The position numbers were made by a program, and so were the translations under genes. DNA of 64,000 nt, from positions 2,604,001-2,668,000 of the forward strand of contig NC_007404.1 in the NCBI RefSeq assembly GCF_000012745.1. The letters run 5' to 3'. The notes beneath the pieces are model-generated. The model was not told the origin of the DNA, made no database searches, and worked only from the letters and a program-made list of their open reading frames with translations. This stretch comes from Thiobacillus denitrificans ATCC 25259. GTDB taxonomy: Bacteria > Pseudomonadota > Gammaproteobacteria > Burkholderiales > Thiobacillaceae. Shown here one piece after another: positions 1-9,505 of this stretch (its first letter is position 1; each line of letters starts with the position of its first letter).

Positions 1-895
1 GGGGGCGGCCATTGACCCGGAACAGCGCGCTTTGCGGGACCGTGAGCGCAGGCGAGGCGCTGCCGAGGACGTCGACCGTCGCGGTCATGCCGAGGCGCAC
101 CGCGGCGTCCGGTTCGGCGAGGCTGATGCGCGCGCGGTAGGTCCGCGTCGCCGCATCGGCCATCGGTGCAAGTTCGCGCAGGCGACCCCGGTAGACCTTG
201 CCCGGCACCGACCACAGGCGCACGTCGAGCGTGCGCGCCGTACGCAAGGCGTCGAGCCCGTTCTCGGGGACGTCGACGCGGACTTCGAGTTCGCCGCTGC
301 GGGCGAGCTGCGCGAGCGGCTGCCCCGCCTCGACGACCTGGCCGGTCTCGAACGAGATCGCCGTGATCACGCCGGCGTGCGGCGCGGTGAGCCGGGTATA
401 GGCCTGCTGGTTGCCGAGCCGCGACGCCTCGGCGCGCAGCGCCTGCACCCGCGCCCGCGCAGCGTCGGCGAGCGCTTCGCGGCGATCGAGCTCGGCCTGG
501 GAAATGAAATTCTGCGCCCGCAAGGCGCGGAAGCGCTCGATGTCGGCCCGCGCGAGCTTCGCTTCGGCTTCGGCGGCGGCGAGCTGGGCACGCGCCGCGG
601 CCGTGTCGAGCGCGTAGTCCCGCGGGTCGAGCGTCGCGAGCACCTCGCCCGCCCGGACCCGCGAGCCGATCTCGGCCGTGCGGCTTTGCACCCGGCCGCC
701 GACGCGGAATGCGAGGTCGGTCTCGTAGCGTGCGTGGACGGTGCCGGCGTAGCGCACGACCGGTGCCTCGGCGGCGAGTCCGGCGCGTTCGGCGCGCACC
801 GTGCGGACGTCGGCGACCCGTGACGCCGCCGACTCGTCGCCGCCACAGCCCCCGAGTGCGAGCAGGGCGGCAAACAGGGGGAGAAAAGCTTTCAT
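1..895 (-). CDS. RND efflux periplasmic adaptor subunit (MFP/HlyD family), partial at window edge
   Basis: Reading leftwards from an ATG at 895, the frame stays open to the window edge, giving at least 298 residues with the C-terminus missing. The N-terminus MKAFLPLFAALLALGGCGG is a lipoprotein signal with a lipobox (LGGC), so the mature protein should be anchored in the inner membrane facing the periplasm. It continues with a lipoyl/barrel-sandwich half (VGGRVQSRTAEIGSRVRAGE), an alpha-helical hairpin rich in Ala/Arg/Glu, a second lipoyl half (TRLTAPHAGVITAI) and a beta-barrel segment. This is the order of AcrA/MexA-type adaptors, which bridge an RND pump and an outer-membrane channel. The pump gene is presumably beyond position 1. 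The substrate cannot be deduced. Confidence 0.88.
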   Translation of the reverse strand, partial: MKAFLPLFAALLALGGCGGDESAASRVADVRTVRAERAGLAAEAPVVRYAGTVHARYETDLAFRVGGRVQSRTAEIGSRVRAGEVLATLDPRDYALDTAAARAQLAAAEAEAKLARADIERFRALRAQNFISQAELDRREALADAARARVQALRAEASRLGNQQAYTRLTAPHAGVITAISFETGQVVEAGQPLAQLARSGELEVRVDVPENGLDALRTARTLDVRLWSVPGKVYRGRLRELAPMADAATRTYRARISLAEPDAAVRLGMTATVDVLGSASPALTVPQSALFRVNGRP

Positions 896-1055
896 CGGGC
901 GATTATCGCCGATCCACCCGGATTTCGCGGGGATGTTCCGGGCCGCCGAGGCGGGGTTATGATGCGGGACGCATCGCGTGGCAACCGGCTTCCGGTTGTC
1001 GGCCGGATCCCTATTTGGCCCTGCTTTAACCTTTATATCCGTACGGAGTTGTCCC

Positions 1056-1475
1056 ATGCCCAGTTCGTCGAAGCCCCTCACTGAAGCCGCCCTGCTGAAG
1101 ATGCCTGCGTCCGCCTACATGAACGCCGCGCAACTGGCATTCTTCCGCGAGCGGCTCGAAGCCCTGCGTGACGAGATGCTGAGCAACGCCGCCGACACCG
1201 GCGAGCACCTCAAGGAAAACGAGAATTTCGCCGACCCCAACGACCGCGCGACGGTCGAGGAAGAGCACATGCTCGAGCAGCGCGTGCGCGACCGCGAACG
1301 CAAGCTGCTGAAAAAGATCAACAGCGCGCTCACCCGCATCGAAACCGGCGAATACGGCTGGTGCCTTGAGACCGGCGATCCGATCGGGCTGCCGCGCCTG
1401 CTCGCCCGGCCGACCGCCGAGTACTCGATCGAAGCGCAGGAGCGGCACGAACGCAAGGAAAAGCTGCACGCCTGA
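1056..1475 (+). CDS. dksA: RNA polymerase-binding transcription factor DksA, single-cysteine type
   Basis: DksA binds the RNA polymerase secondary channel and, with ppGpp, reprograms transcription in the stringent response. The 139-aa protein has the coiled-coil with the tip motif DPNDRA (Asp60, Asp63), which matches the catalytic DxxDxA of the family. At the four usual zinc positions only Cys103 is cysteine; the others are Thr106, Ser124 and Ala127. Such Cys-poor DksA proteins are common in beta- and alphaproteobacteria and can act without zinc. The start chosen is the ATG at 1056 because an ACGGAG ribosome-binding site precedes it; an in-frame upstream start at 978 would add residues unlike the family. 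A 10-bp palindrome TCCGTACGGA (1038-1047) overlaps the ribosome-binding site. The gene lies just upstream of a metal-chaperone GTPase, so a link to zinc economy is possible but inferred. Confidence 0.93.
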   Translation: MPSSSKPLTEAALLKMPASAYMNAAQLAFFRERLEALRDEMLSNAADTGEHLKENENFADPNDRATVEEEHMLEQRVRDRERKLLKKINSALTRIETGEYGWCLETGDPIGLPRLLARPTAEYSIEAQERHERKEKLHA

Positions 1476-1544
1476 CGCGCGCCCCTCTCGTCCGGGCGCC
1501 GTTCAGGCCGGCGCTCGGCCGCCCCGCCGACATCCGCTTCCGCC

Positions 1545-2590
<1,046 letters not shown>

Positions 2591-2594
<4 letters not shown>

Positions 2595-2827
2595 ACTTGG
2601 CGCAGAAATGCCTCGTCGGCGCGATCCGCGTCTACCAGCTCGCGCTCTCGCCCTGGCTGGGTCGGCAGTGCCGCTACCTGCCGACCTGCTCGGAGTACGG
2701 CAAGGAGGCGATCGAAAAGCACGGCGCGCTCAAGGGCAGCTGGCTCGCCGCGAAGCGCATCGGCCGCTGCCGTCCGGGCTGCAGTCACGGCTACGATCCG
2801 GTACCGCCGGTCGACCCGCGCAAGTAA
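2591..2827 (+). CDS. yidD: Membrane protein insertion efficiency factor YidD
   Basis: A 78-aa YidD-family protein, a small amphipathic inner-membrane-associated factor that helps YidC insert membrane proteins. The conserved family features are all present: ALSPWLG, the Cys-containing [10 protein letters not shown], and [14 protein letters not shown] near the C-terminus. The GTG start overlaps the stop of the preceding GTPase. The genomic position is unusual, because yidD normally lies in the rpmH-rnpA-yidD-yidC cluster near the origin. Here it is inside a metal-related operon, either as a relocated single copy or as a second copy. Confidence 0.92.
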
Positions 2828-2837
2828 AATGGCGGCC

Positions 2838-3128
2838 ATGTCGCGCCGCCACCTGATTTCCTGGCTGTTCACGCTGAGCCTGCTGCTGGGCCAGGCGAGC
2901 GCGTTCGCGCACGCGATCGGTCACCTGCACAAATCCGAAGGCGGCGTTCCCGACCGCGTATGCGAAGTCTGCGTCGCGCAGGCCAACCTCGGCAGCGCGC
3001 CCCCGCCCGCGCCGCTCTGCCTGCCGGGCGCCGCCGCCGTCCACCTCGCGACAACGCCGATTTCCGCGGCCCCGACCCCGGACTTCCACGCGCGCCCCCA
3101 GGCCCGCGCCCCGCCCCCCACCGTCTGA
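2838..3128 (+). CDS. Small secreted His/Cys-rich protein, DUF2946-like
   Basis: About 96 residues starting with a clear signal peptide (MSRRHLISWLFTLSLLLGQ, probable cleavage near ASAFA-HA). The mature part opens with a histidine cluster (HAIGHLHK), followed by a CEVC motif and a low-complexity Ala/Pro-rich tail. This layout resembles DUF2946 proteins, which often sit beside metal transporters and TonB receptors. Histidines and paired cysteines suggest periplasmic metal binding, which is inference. An ATG at 2829 is an alternative start three codons upstream. A TAAAAT hexamer (2826-2831) just before the gene resembles a -10 element, so an internal promoter is possible. Confidence 0.6.
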   Translation: MSRRHLISWLFTLSLLLGQASAFAHAIGHLHKSEGGVPDRVCEVCVAQANLGSAPPPAPLCLPGAAAVHLATTPISAAPTPDFHARPQARAPPPTV

Positions 3129-3194
3129 AATCGCAATCTGTCGACCCTCCCGCGAGGCGCGTCGACCGTTTCCCTTTTTTGACGGAGTTCAAAC

Positions 3195-4529
3195 ATGTTA
3201 CGTCCCGCCCTTGTGGCGGCCGCGCTCGCGGCCGCCTTTCCGGCCCACGCCGACAGCGAGGTCGACGCCTTGCGTGCCGAACTGAAGGAATTGAAAGCAA
3301 GCTACGAGGCGCGCCTGCGCGCCCTCGAAGCCCGCCTCGAGGCCGCCGACGCCGCGCCTGCTCCCGCGCCTGCCGTCGACACCGCGCAAGCCGACGCACC
3401 TGCCGCGCCGAAGCTCAACCCGGATATCTCGCTGATCCTGCAGGGCCGCTATGCCCAGCTCGACGATATCGAGCATCGCGCCATCAGCGGCTTCCTGCCG
3501 GCCGGACACGCGCACGAGACCGCGCGCGGCTTTTCGCTCGACCACACCGAACTCGTGATGTCGGCCAGCATCGACCCGTATTTCCGCGGCTATTTCAACC
3601 TCGCCCTGCAGGACGACGAAGTCGACATCGAGGAGGCCTGGTTCCAGACGACGAGCCTCGGCGAGGGCTTGTCGATCAAGGGCGGCCGCTTCCTTTCCGG
3701 CCTCGGCTACCAGAACGAGCAGCACCCGCACGCCTGGGACTTCGCCGACAACAGCCTGATGTATCGCGCGCTGTTCGGCGAGGCTTACGGCAACGACGGC
3801 CTGCAGCTGAAATGGGTCGCGCCGACCGAGCTGTACATGGAGTTCGGCGCCGAGGCCGGACGCGGCGCCAACTTCCCGGGCACCGACCGCAACCGGAACG
3901 GCGCCGGCAGCTACACGCTGTTCGGCCACCTCGGCGGCGATCTCGGCGTCTCGCACAGCTGGCGCGCCGGTCTATCCTATCTGCACGCCAGGGCGAGCGC
4001 GCGCGAAGGCGAACTCGACGACGTGGACGACGTCGAAATCGAGACCCTGTTCTCCGGCACGAGCAAGACCTGGCTCGCGGACTTCGTCTGGAAGTGGGCG
4101 CCCGAGGGCAACGCGCGCGAACGCAACTTCAAGTTCGCGGCCGAGTACTTCCGCCGCGAGGAGAGCGGCGAGTTGTGCGGCTTCGACGGCGTCAGCTCAT
4201 GCACGGCCGGCACCGACGACGCGTACCGCGCGCGCCAGTCCGGCTTCTACGCGCAGGGCGTCTACCAGTTCATGCCGCGGTGGCGCACCGGCTACCGCTA
4301 CGACCGGCTCGACCCGGGTTCGGTCGATTTCGGCGCGAATCCGCTCAGCCTCGCAAAAAGCGACTACAAGCCGACCCGCCACTCGCTGATGCTCGATTAC
4401 GCACCGTCGGAGTTTTCCCGTCTGCGGCTGCAATACTCGAAGGACCAGTCGATGGCCGAGGTAAGCGAGAACCAGTGGTTCGTGCAATACATCCACAGTC
4501 TGGGCGCGCACGGCGCTCACAAATTCTGA
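3195..4529 (+). CDS. Putative outer-membrane beta-barrel protein (porin-like), metal-locus associated
   Basis: A 444-aa exported protein. Residues 1-20 form a signal peptide (MLRPALVAAALAAAFPAHA). Residues 22-55 form a short coiled coil (VDALRAELKELKASYEARL), as in trimeric porins such as phosphate-selective porins. The rest is aromatic-rich amphipathic beta-strand sequence ending in a terminal phenylalanine, the usual outer-membrane assembly signal. No TonB box or plug domain is visible, so despite its context it is better called a porin than a TonB receptor. It has a good ribosome-binding site (ACGGAG) and is 10 nt ahead of the metal-binding protein gene, which suggests it provides the outer-membrane route for the same substrate. 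That substrate is inferred to be zinc or a similar divalent metal. Confidence 0.7.
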   Translation: MLRPALVAAALAAAFPAHADSEVDALRAELKELKASYEARLRALEARLEAADAAPAPAPAVDTAQADAPAAPKLNPDISLILQGRYAQLDDIEHRAISGFLPAGHAHETARGFSLDHTELVMSASIDPYFRGYFNLALQDDEVDIEEAWFQTTSLGEGLSIKGGRFLSGLGYQNEQHPHAWDFADNSLMYRALFGEAYGNDGLQLKWVAPTELYMEFGAEAGRGANFPGTDRNRNGAGSYTLFGHLGGDLGVSHSWRAGLSYLHARASAREGELDDVDDVEIETLFSGTSKTWLADFVWKWAPEGNARERNFKFAAEYFRREESGELCGFDGVSSCTAGTDDAYRARQSGFYAQGVYQFMPRWRTGYRYDRLDPGSVDFGANPLSLAKSDYKPTRHSLMLDYAPSEFSRLRLQYSKDQSMAEVSENQWFVQYIHSLGAHGAHKF

Positions 4530-4539
4530 GGAGACCGCC

Positions 4540-5433
4540 ATGAAACGACTGCTTCTTGCGCTCGCCCTGTGGCTGCCCGTCGCCGCCTACGCGAGCCTCA
4601 ACGTCTTCGCCTGCGAGCCCGAGTGGGCCGCGCTGGCGAGGGAAATCGGCGGCGACGACGTCAAGGTCTACGCCGCGACGACCGCGACCCAGGACCCGCA
4701 CCGAATCGAGGCGCGGCCGAGCCTGATCGCGCAAATGCGGCGCGCCGACCTCGCGGTGTGTACGGGAGCCGAACTCGAAATCGGCTGGCTGCCGGTATTG
4801 CTGCGCGAGTCCGGAAACGCCCGCGTCCAGCCCGGGCGGCCCGGCTACTTCGAGGCCGCACGTTTGGTTCCCCTGCTCGACAAGCCGCGCCGGCTCGATC
4901 GCGCCGAGGGCGACGTGCATGCGCTCGGCAATCCGCACATCCACACCGACCCGCGCAACATCCTGCGCGTCGCCGAGTCGCTGACGGCGCGCATGGCCGA
5001 GCTCGATCCCACCAAGGCCGCGGCTTACCGCGCGCGAGGGCAGGCCTTCGGCACGCGCTGGCAGGCCGCGATCGCGCGCTGGGAAGCGCGCGCCGCCACG
5101 CTAAAGAGTGTCCCGGTCGCGGTTCAGCACAAGTCGTTCAGCTACCTGCTCGCCTGGCTCGGACTGCGCGAGGTCGCCATCCTGGAGCCCAAGCCGGGGG
5201 TCGACCCGTCGGTCGCCCATCTCGCGCGCGTGGCGGCGCAGCTCGAAACGACCCCGGCGCGGATGGTGCTGCGAACCGCCTATCAGAGTCCGCGTCCGGC
5301 GGCCTGGCTCGCCGACCGCGCAGGCATTCCGGCGCTCGCCTTGCCGTATACCGTGGGCGGCAACGCGCAGGCGAAGGATTTGTTCGCGCTCTTCGACGAC
5401 ACGCTGGACCAGCTGCTGAAGGCGGCACGATGA
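4540..5433 (+). CDS. ZnuA-like metal ABC transporter substrate-binding protein
   Basis: A 297-aa periplasmic binding protein of cluster A-I (ZnuA/TroA/MntC). It has a signal peptide (MKRLLLALALWLPVAAYA) and the three histidine sites expected of a zinc-binding member: QDPHRIEARPS, GNPHIHTDPRN and VQHKSFSYLLAWLGL. A long charged central helix separates two lobes, as in the family. The His-rich loop found in enterobacterial ZnuA is absent. A strong GAGGAGA ribosome-binding site precedes the ATG, and the 3' end overlaps the permease gene (ATGA). Zinc is the most likely ligand; manganese is possible but less so given the histidine triad. Confidence 0.88.
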   Translation: MKRLLLALALWLPVAAYASLNVFACEPEWAALAREIGGDDVKVYAATTATQDPHRIEARPSLIAQMRRADLAVCTGAELEIGWLPVLLRESGNARVQPGRPGYFEAARLVPLLDKPRRLDRAEGDVHALGNPHIHTDPRNILRVAESLTARMAELDPTKAAAYRARGQAFGTRWQAAIARWEARAATLKSVPVAVQHKSFSYLLAWLGLREVAILEPKPGVDPSVAHLARVAAQLETTPARMVLRTAYQSPRPAAWLADRAGIPALALPYTVGGNAQAKDLFALFDDTLDQLLKAAR

Positions 5434-6200
5434 ACGCGGCGTTCGCCCCCGACCTGCTGGCCTGGCCCTTCGCGGTCGGGCTGCTGGTGCTCGCGACCCA
5501 CGTCCCGCTCGGGCGGCGGGTGCTCGCGCGCGGCATCATTTTTCTCGACCTCGCGATCGCGCAGCTCGCCGTCCTCGGCGTAGTCGCGGCACACGCCCTC
5601 GATCTCGCCGCCAGCGACTGGGCCACGCAGGCCGCCGCGGCGACGGCCGCGCTCGCGGGCGCCGCGCTGCTCGCAGGCTTCGAAAAGCGCTGGCCCGCGA
5701 TCCAGGAAGCGCTGATCGGTTCGAGCTTTGTCGTCGGCGCCAGCCTCGCCGTCCTGCTGCTGGCGGGCGACCCCCACGGCGGCGAGCATCTGGCCGAACT
5801 GCTGACCGGCCAGCTTTTGTGGGCGACGCGTTCGCAGGCGCTGTGGATCGCCGCGCTGTACGCGCTGCTGCTCGCGGTAATGGCATGGCGGCGCGAGCGC
5901 CTCACAGGTCTCCCCTTCTATCTCGTCTTCGCGCTGGCGATCACGGCGTCCGTGCAACTGGTCGGCGTGTATCTGGTGTTCGCGAGCCTGATTCTGCCGG
6001 CGCTGGCGGTGCGCGGGCTGGCCCCAGCCCGCGCCGTCGCGAGCGGCTGGCTGCTCGGTGCCGCGGGCTACGGTGGCGGCCTCGCATTCTCGGCCGGCTA
6101 CGACCTGCCGGCAGGGCCCGCGATCGTCGTCGCGCTGGCCGTCATCGCCCTCCTGGGCGGCGCCCTGCTTCGGGTTGCCGCAGCGGGTGGAGAGCGCTAG
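5430..6200 (+). CDS. ZnuB-like metal ABC transporter permease (ABC-3 family)
   Basis: A 256-aa polytopic inner-membrane protein with about seven to eight hydrophobic segments and the ABC-3 family features GRRVLARGIIFLDLAIAQLAVLG near the N-terminus and LVGVYLVFASLILPALAV in the C-terminal half. It would form the transmembrane channel for the preceding binding protein. The ATG at 5430 overlaps the stop of that gene. The operon ends here with no ATP-binding (ZnuC-type) gene, and none occurs elsewhere in the window, so the ATPase must be supplied in trans or the system must work differently. Confidence 0.88.
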   Translation: MNAAFAPDLLAWPFAVGLLVLATHVPLGRRVLARGIIFLDLAIAQLAVLGVVAAHALDLAASDWATQAAAATAALAGAALLAGFEKRWPAIQEALIGSSFVVGASLAVLLLAGDPHGGEHLAELLTGQLLWATRSQALWIAALYALLLAVMAWRRERLTGLPFYLVFALAITASVQLVGVYLVFASLILPALAVRGLAPARAVASGWLLGAAGYGGGLAFSAGYDLPAGPAIVVALAVIALLGGALLRVAAAGGER

Positions 6201-6239
6201 TATCTGCTGACTCCGCCCCCGACGCTCGCATACCCTTCC

Positions 6240-7352
6240 GTGGCTCTCCCGTTTTTCAAAAAAGGCAAGGACAAGCCCAGCGCGCCCACGCCCAAGCAGC
6301 CCGCGCCGATCGCCGACCCGTTTACCCAGCCCATGCTCACGATGGGCCGCGCGGGCGGCAGCGGCATCGTGGTCGAAGAGACGAGCGGAGCGCCGCAGTC
6401 GCCGATCGACGAGGCCGCGATCCTCTACGCGAGTGCGCAGCCCGACATGGCCGAGCGCATGCTGCGGGACGTCCTCGCCGGGGGCGATCGCCGCGCCTGG
6501 TACATGTTGTTCGACCTCTATGCGCTGCAGAACCGCGAAAAGGACTTCGATCAGCTTGCGCTCGATTACGCGCGCCGCTTCGAGTCCTCGCCGCCGGTCT
6601 GGCACAAGCCCGCTGCCACGGAGGCCAGCGGCAGCCTGCCGCAGCAGCAGTCGGCCCAGCTCGAATTGCCAAGCCTGCTCGATAAAGCGGCGGCTGCCAT
6701 GCTGCACGAAGGGATCGGCGGCGCCGCCAAGAATGCGGTCGTGCGCATCGACTTCTCGCGGATCGAGATGGTCGACGAGTCGGGCGCCGAAGAATGCGCC
6801 AGGATCCTCGGCGCCGCGCGCAAGGCCCGGCGCAAGCTCCAGGTCAGCGGGGTCGACCGCCTCATCGCCCTGCTGCAGGATCTGCTGCGCGCAACGCACA
6901 GCCGCGCCGTCCACTGGCTGCTGCTGCTCGAGCTCTACCAGACCCTCGGACAGCAGGAGCGCTTTGAAGATCTGGCCGTCGACTACGCCGTGCGTTTCGA
7001 GGTGTCGCCGCCTTCCTGGAGCGAGGTGCAGGCCGCCGAGGTGGTCCACGCCGAGCCAGCCGCGCCGGTCGACGACGCAGTGCGGCTGAGCGGCGAAATC
7101 ACGCCCGCCGACGACAGCGCGCTGCAACAACTGAGCGCCCATGCCGCCAACCACAACGAGGTGCTGGTCGACCTCAGCGAGGTCGCACGCGTCGATTACG
7201 GCAGCGTCAGCCAGTTCATCAGCGTGCTGATGCAGTGCCTGGGCAGCGGCAAGAGCATCACCCTGCGCGGCCACAACGCGCTGATTCACGAACTTTTCCG
7301 CGTCATGGGGATCGATCAGCTGGCGCAGCTGCTGCCACGTCACCCCGACTGA
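6240..7352 (+). CDS. Tandem STAS-domain protein with duplicated helical modules
   Basis: A 370-aa cytoplasmic protein of unknown function starting at a GTG, with a basic N-terminus (MALPFFKKGKDK). Two copies of a helical hairpin-plus-STAS unit can be seen. Helical parts are at residues 58-121 (ending ALDYARRFESSPPVW) and 210-260 (ending AVDYAVRFEVSPPSW). STAS-like parts are at 136-215 (VVRIDFSRIEMVDESGAEE) and 280-366 (NEVLVDLSEVARVDYGSVS). The helical halves resemble the tetratricopeptide-like ends of FimV-type proteins. Neither STAS copy has an obvious phosphorylatable Ser in the anti-sigma-antagonist position beyond DESG in copy one. It sits just upstream of hslV; a role as a partner-switch or scaffold protein is inference. 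Confidence 0.6.
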   Translation: MALPFFKKGKDKPSAPTPKQPAPIADPFTQPMLTMGRAGGSGIVVEETSGAPQSPIDEAAILYASAQPDMAERMLRDVLAGGDRRAWYMLFDLYALQNREKDFDQLALDYARRFESSPPVWHKPAATEASGSLPQQQSAQLELPSLLDKAAAAMLHEGIGGAAKNAVVRIDFSRIEMVDESGAEECARILGAARKARRKLQVSGVDRLIALLQDLLRATHSRAVHWLLLLELYQTLGQQERFEDLAVDYAVRFEVSPPSWSEVQAAEVVHAEPAAPVDDAVRLSGEITPADDSALQQLSAHAANHNEVLVDLSEVARVDYGSVSQFISVLMQCLGSGKSITLRGHNALIHELFRVMGIDQLAQLLPRHPD

Positions 7353-7433
7353 GCAGGCCGGGCCCCGCAGGACGCATCGGCAGGTCGCGACCGGCTCACT
7401 ACGCCGGTCGCGCAAACGCTTTTCAGGATCATC

Positions 7434-8000
7434 ATGGAACAGTATCGAGGCACCACCATCCTTTCAGTCCGTCGCGGCGCCGAAGTCGCGCTCGGCGGCG
7501 ACGGCCAGGTGACCTTGGGCAACATCGTCATCAAGTCCACCGCGCGCAAGATTCGCCGGCTCTATCAGGAAAAGGTCCTCGCCGGTTTCGCCGGCGGCAC
7601 GGCCGACGCCTTCACGCTGTTCGAGCGCTTCGAAGCGAAGCTCGACAAGCATTCGGGGCATCTATTGCGCAGCGCGGTCGAGCTCGCCAAGGACTGGCGC
7701 ACCGATCGCATGCTGCGCCGCCTCGAGGCGATGCTCGCGGTCGCCGACCGCGAGCATTCGCTGATCATCACCGGCAACGGCGACGTACTCGAACCCGAGC
7801 TCGGCATCGCCGCGATCGGCTCGGGCGGTGCGTTCGCCCAGTCGGCCGCGCGGGCGCTGCTCGAGAATACGGATCTCGCGCCCCTTGAAATCGTCAAGAA
7901 GAGCCTCACCATCGCAGGCGACATCTGCATTTATTCGAACCAGAATCACGTGATTGAAGTGCTAGGGGACAGGGGTCAGGATTCAGGGGTCAGGGAATGA
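7434..8000 (+). CDS. hslV: ATP-dependent protease proteolytic subunit HslV
   Basis: HslV forms the double-hexamer peptidase of the HslUV (ClpYQ) protease. The sequence has the [10 protein letters not shown] core with the catalytic N-terminal threonine at residue 7, preceded by a short propeptide MEQYRG that must be removed, a form typical of betaproteobacteria. GGDGQVTLG and [17 protein letters not shown] are fully conserved. The protein is 188 aa. The family normally ends soon after QNHVIEVL, but here the last ten residues ([10 protein letters not shown]) and the stop codon are encoded by the left arm of an inverted-repeat element that fills the hslV-hslU gap. Confidence 0.96.
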   Translation: MEQYRGTTILSVRRGAEVALGGDGQVTLGNIVIKSTARKIRRLYQEKVLAGFAGGTADAFTLFERFEAKLDKHSGHLLRSAVELAKDWRTDRMLRRLEAMLAVADREHSLIITGNGDVLEPELGIAAIGSGGAFAQSAARALLENTDLAPLEIVKKSLTIAGDICIYSNQNHVIEVLGDRGQDSGVRE

Positions 8001-8081
8001 GCGGCCTCCGGCCGCGCCCCTAAAAGAAGCCGCGAAGCGACAACGCCCCCCTGATCCCTGAATCCTGAATCCCGGCCCCTA
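7963..8081. repeat. Imperfect inverted-repeat element between hslV and hslU
   Basis: The left arm 7963-7995 and the right arm 8049-8081 are 33 nt each and match as inverted repeats with about five mismatches. Both carry runs of the type GGATTCAGG and end in TAGGGG/CCCCTA. The 53-nt spacer holds a small perfect hairpin (GCGGCC-TCC-GGCCGC, 8001-8015). A direct repeat GCCCCTAAAA occurs at 8016-8025 and 8075-8084, the second overlapping the A of the hslU ATG. The element encodes the last codons and stop of hslV and leaves hslU without a recognisable ribosome-binding site. Confidence 0.8.
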
Positions 8082-8083
8082 AA

Positions 8084-9400
8084 ATGACTCCCAAGGAAAT
8101 CGTCCACGAACTCGACAAGCACATCGTCGGCCAGGCCGCCGCCAAGCGCGCGGTCGCCGTCGCGCTGCGCAACCGCTGGCGGCGCCAGCAGGTCGCGGAG
8201 CCGTTGCGCCAGGAAATCACGCCCAAGAACATCCTGATGATCGGCCCGACCGGGGTCGGCAAGACCGAGATCGCGCGGCGCCTGGCGCGGCTTGCCAACG
8301 CCCCGTTCATCAAGATCGAGGCGACGAAGTTCACCGAGGTCGGCTACGTCGGGCGCGACGTCGACACGATCGTCCGCGACCTCATGGAGACGGCTGTCAA
8401 GCAGATGCGCGAACAGGCGACCGCGAAGGTGCGGTTCCGCGCCGAGGAAGGCGCCGAGGAGCGCATTCTCGACGCGCTGCTGCCGCCGTCGCGCGGCTTC
8501 GGCGAAACCGAACCGCCCCGCAGCGACGGCGCGGCGCGGCAGCGCTTCCGCAAGATGCTGCGCGAGGGTCAGCTCGACGACAAGGAAATCGAGATCGAGG
8601 TCGCAGCGGTCACCCCGAGCATGGAAATTTTCGCACCGCCGGGCATGGAAGACCTGTCGCAGCAACTGCAGGGCATGTTCCAGAACCTCGGGCAGAGCCG
8701 CAAGCAGATGCGCAAGCTCAAGGTGCGCGAAGCCGTGAAGCTCGTGACCGAAGAGGAAGCCACCCGCCTCATCAACGACGAGGAGACGAAGCAACAGGCG
8801 CTCGAGGCGGTCGAGCAGAACGGCATCGTTTTCCTCGACGAGATCGACAAGATCGCCACGCGCAGCGACGCGCACGGCAGCGACGTCTCGCGCCAGGGCG
8901 TGCAGCGCGACCTGCTGCCGCTGATCGAGGGCACGACGGTCTCGACCAAGTACGGCATGGTCAAGACCGATCACATCCTCTTCATCGCGAGCGGCGCGTT
9001 TCACCTCTCGAAGCCGTCGGACCTGATTCCGGAACTGCAGGGGCGGCTGCCGATCCGCGTCGAATTGCAGGCGCTTTCGGTGGACGACTTCGAGCGCATC
9101 CTAACCGCGACCGACGCCTGCCTGACGCGGCAGTACGAAGCGTTGCTGGCGACCGAAGGCGTGGCCCTGCGCTTCACCGAAGGCGGCATCCGGCGGATCG
9201 CCGAGATCGCGTTCGAGGTCAACGAGCGCACCGAGAACATTGGCGCCCGCCGCCTGCACACGGTCATGGAAAAGCTGCTCGAGGATATTTCCTTCGACGC
9301 CGGGAGCGTTACCGGCGAGCACGTCATCGATGCCGAGGCGGTCAGCAGCCGGCTCGCGGCGCTCGCCGCACGCGAGGACCTCGCCCGCTACGTGCTGTAG
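8084..9400 (+). CDS. hslU: ATP-dependent protease ATPase subunit HslU
   Basis: HslU is the AAA+ unfoldase ring that feeds substrates to HslV. The 438-aa protein starts [17 protein letters not shown], has Walker [10 protein letters not shown] (around residue 55), the inserted I-domain (about residues 110-240), Walker [12 protein letters not shown], the sensor/arginine region GRLPIRVEL, and a C-terminal domain ending ARYVL that inserts into HslV. Length and motifs are normal. The ATG at 8084 has no purine-rich ribosome-binding site because the upstream 35 nt are the arm of an inverted repeat; translation may depend on coupling with hslV or on the RNA structure. Confidence 0.97.
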   Translation: MTPKEIVHELDKHIVGQAAAKRAVAVALRNRWRRQQVAEPLRQEITPKNILMIGPTGVGKTEIARRLARLANAPFIKIEATKFTEVGYVGRDVDTIVRDLMETAVKQMREQATAKVRFRAEEGAEERILDALLPPSRGFGETEPPRSDGAARQRFRKMLREGQLDDKEIEIEVAAVTPSMEIFAPPGMEDLSQQLQGMFQNLGQSRKQMRKLKVREAVKLVTEEEATRLINDEETKQQALEAVEQNGIVFLDEIDKIATRSDAHGSDVSRQGVQRDLLPLIEGTTVSTKYGMVKTDHILFIASGAFHLSKPSDLIPELQGRLPIRVELQALSVDDFERILTATDACLTRQYEALLATEGVALRFTEGGIRRIAEIAFEVNERTENIGARRLHTVMEKLLEDISFDAGSVTGEHVIDAEAVSSRLAALAAREDLARYVL

Positions 9401-9505
9401 GCAACTGCTGTTAGCATAGGCGGCCGCCGTGACGCCGCGCGTGCGGCTACGCCTGACGCCGCGGCCCCTACCGATTCACTTTTCTTGTTCAGCGTAATCC
9501 ACCCG

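Noticed and set aside
961-975. Short inverted repeat GATGCG-GGA-CGCATC with a TATGAT box upstream of dksA
   Set aside because: Too short and with no convincing -35 element to call an operator or promoter; it does not resemble a Zur box.
1056-1475. DksA as a zinc-starvation paralogue (DksA2)
   Set aside because: Loss of the zinc cysteines alone is not diagnostic, because the main DksA of many betaproteobacteria also has a single cysteine.
5283-7415. Long minus-strand open frame opposite the permease and STAS genes
   Set aside because: It covers several well-supported plus-strand genes and has no family features; a codon-bias shadow.
9410-9470. Hairpin-like GC-rich stretch after hslU
   Set aside because: The pairing (TAGG.GGCCGC arms) is imperfect and no T-run follows, so I did not call a terminator, although it recalls the CCCCTA-type arms seen elsewhere.
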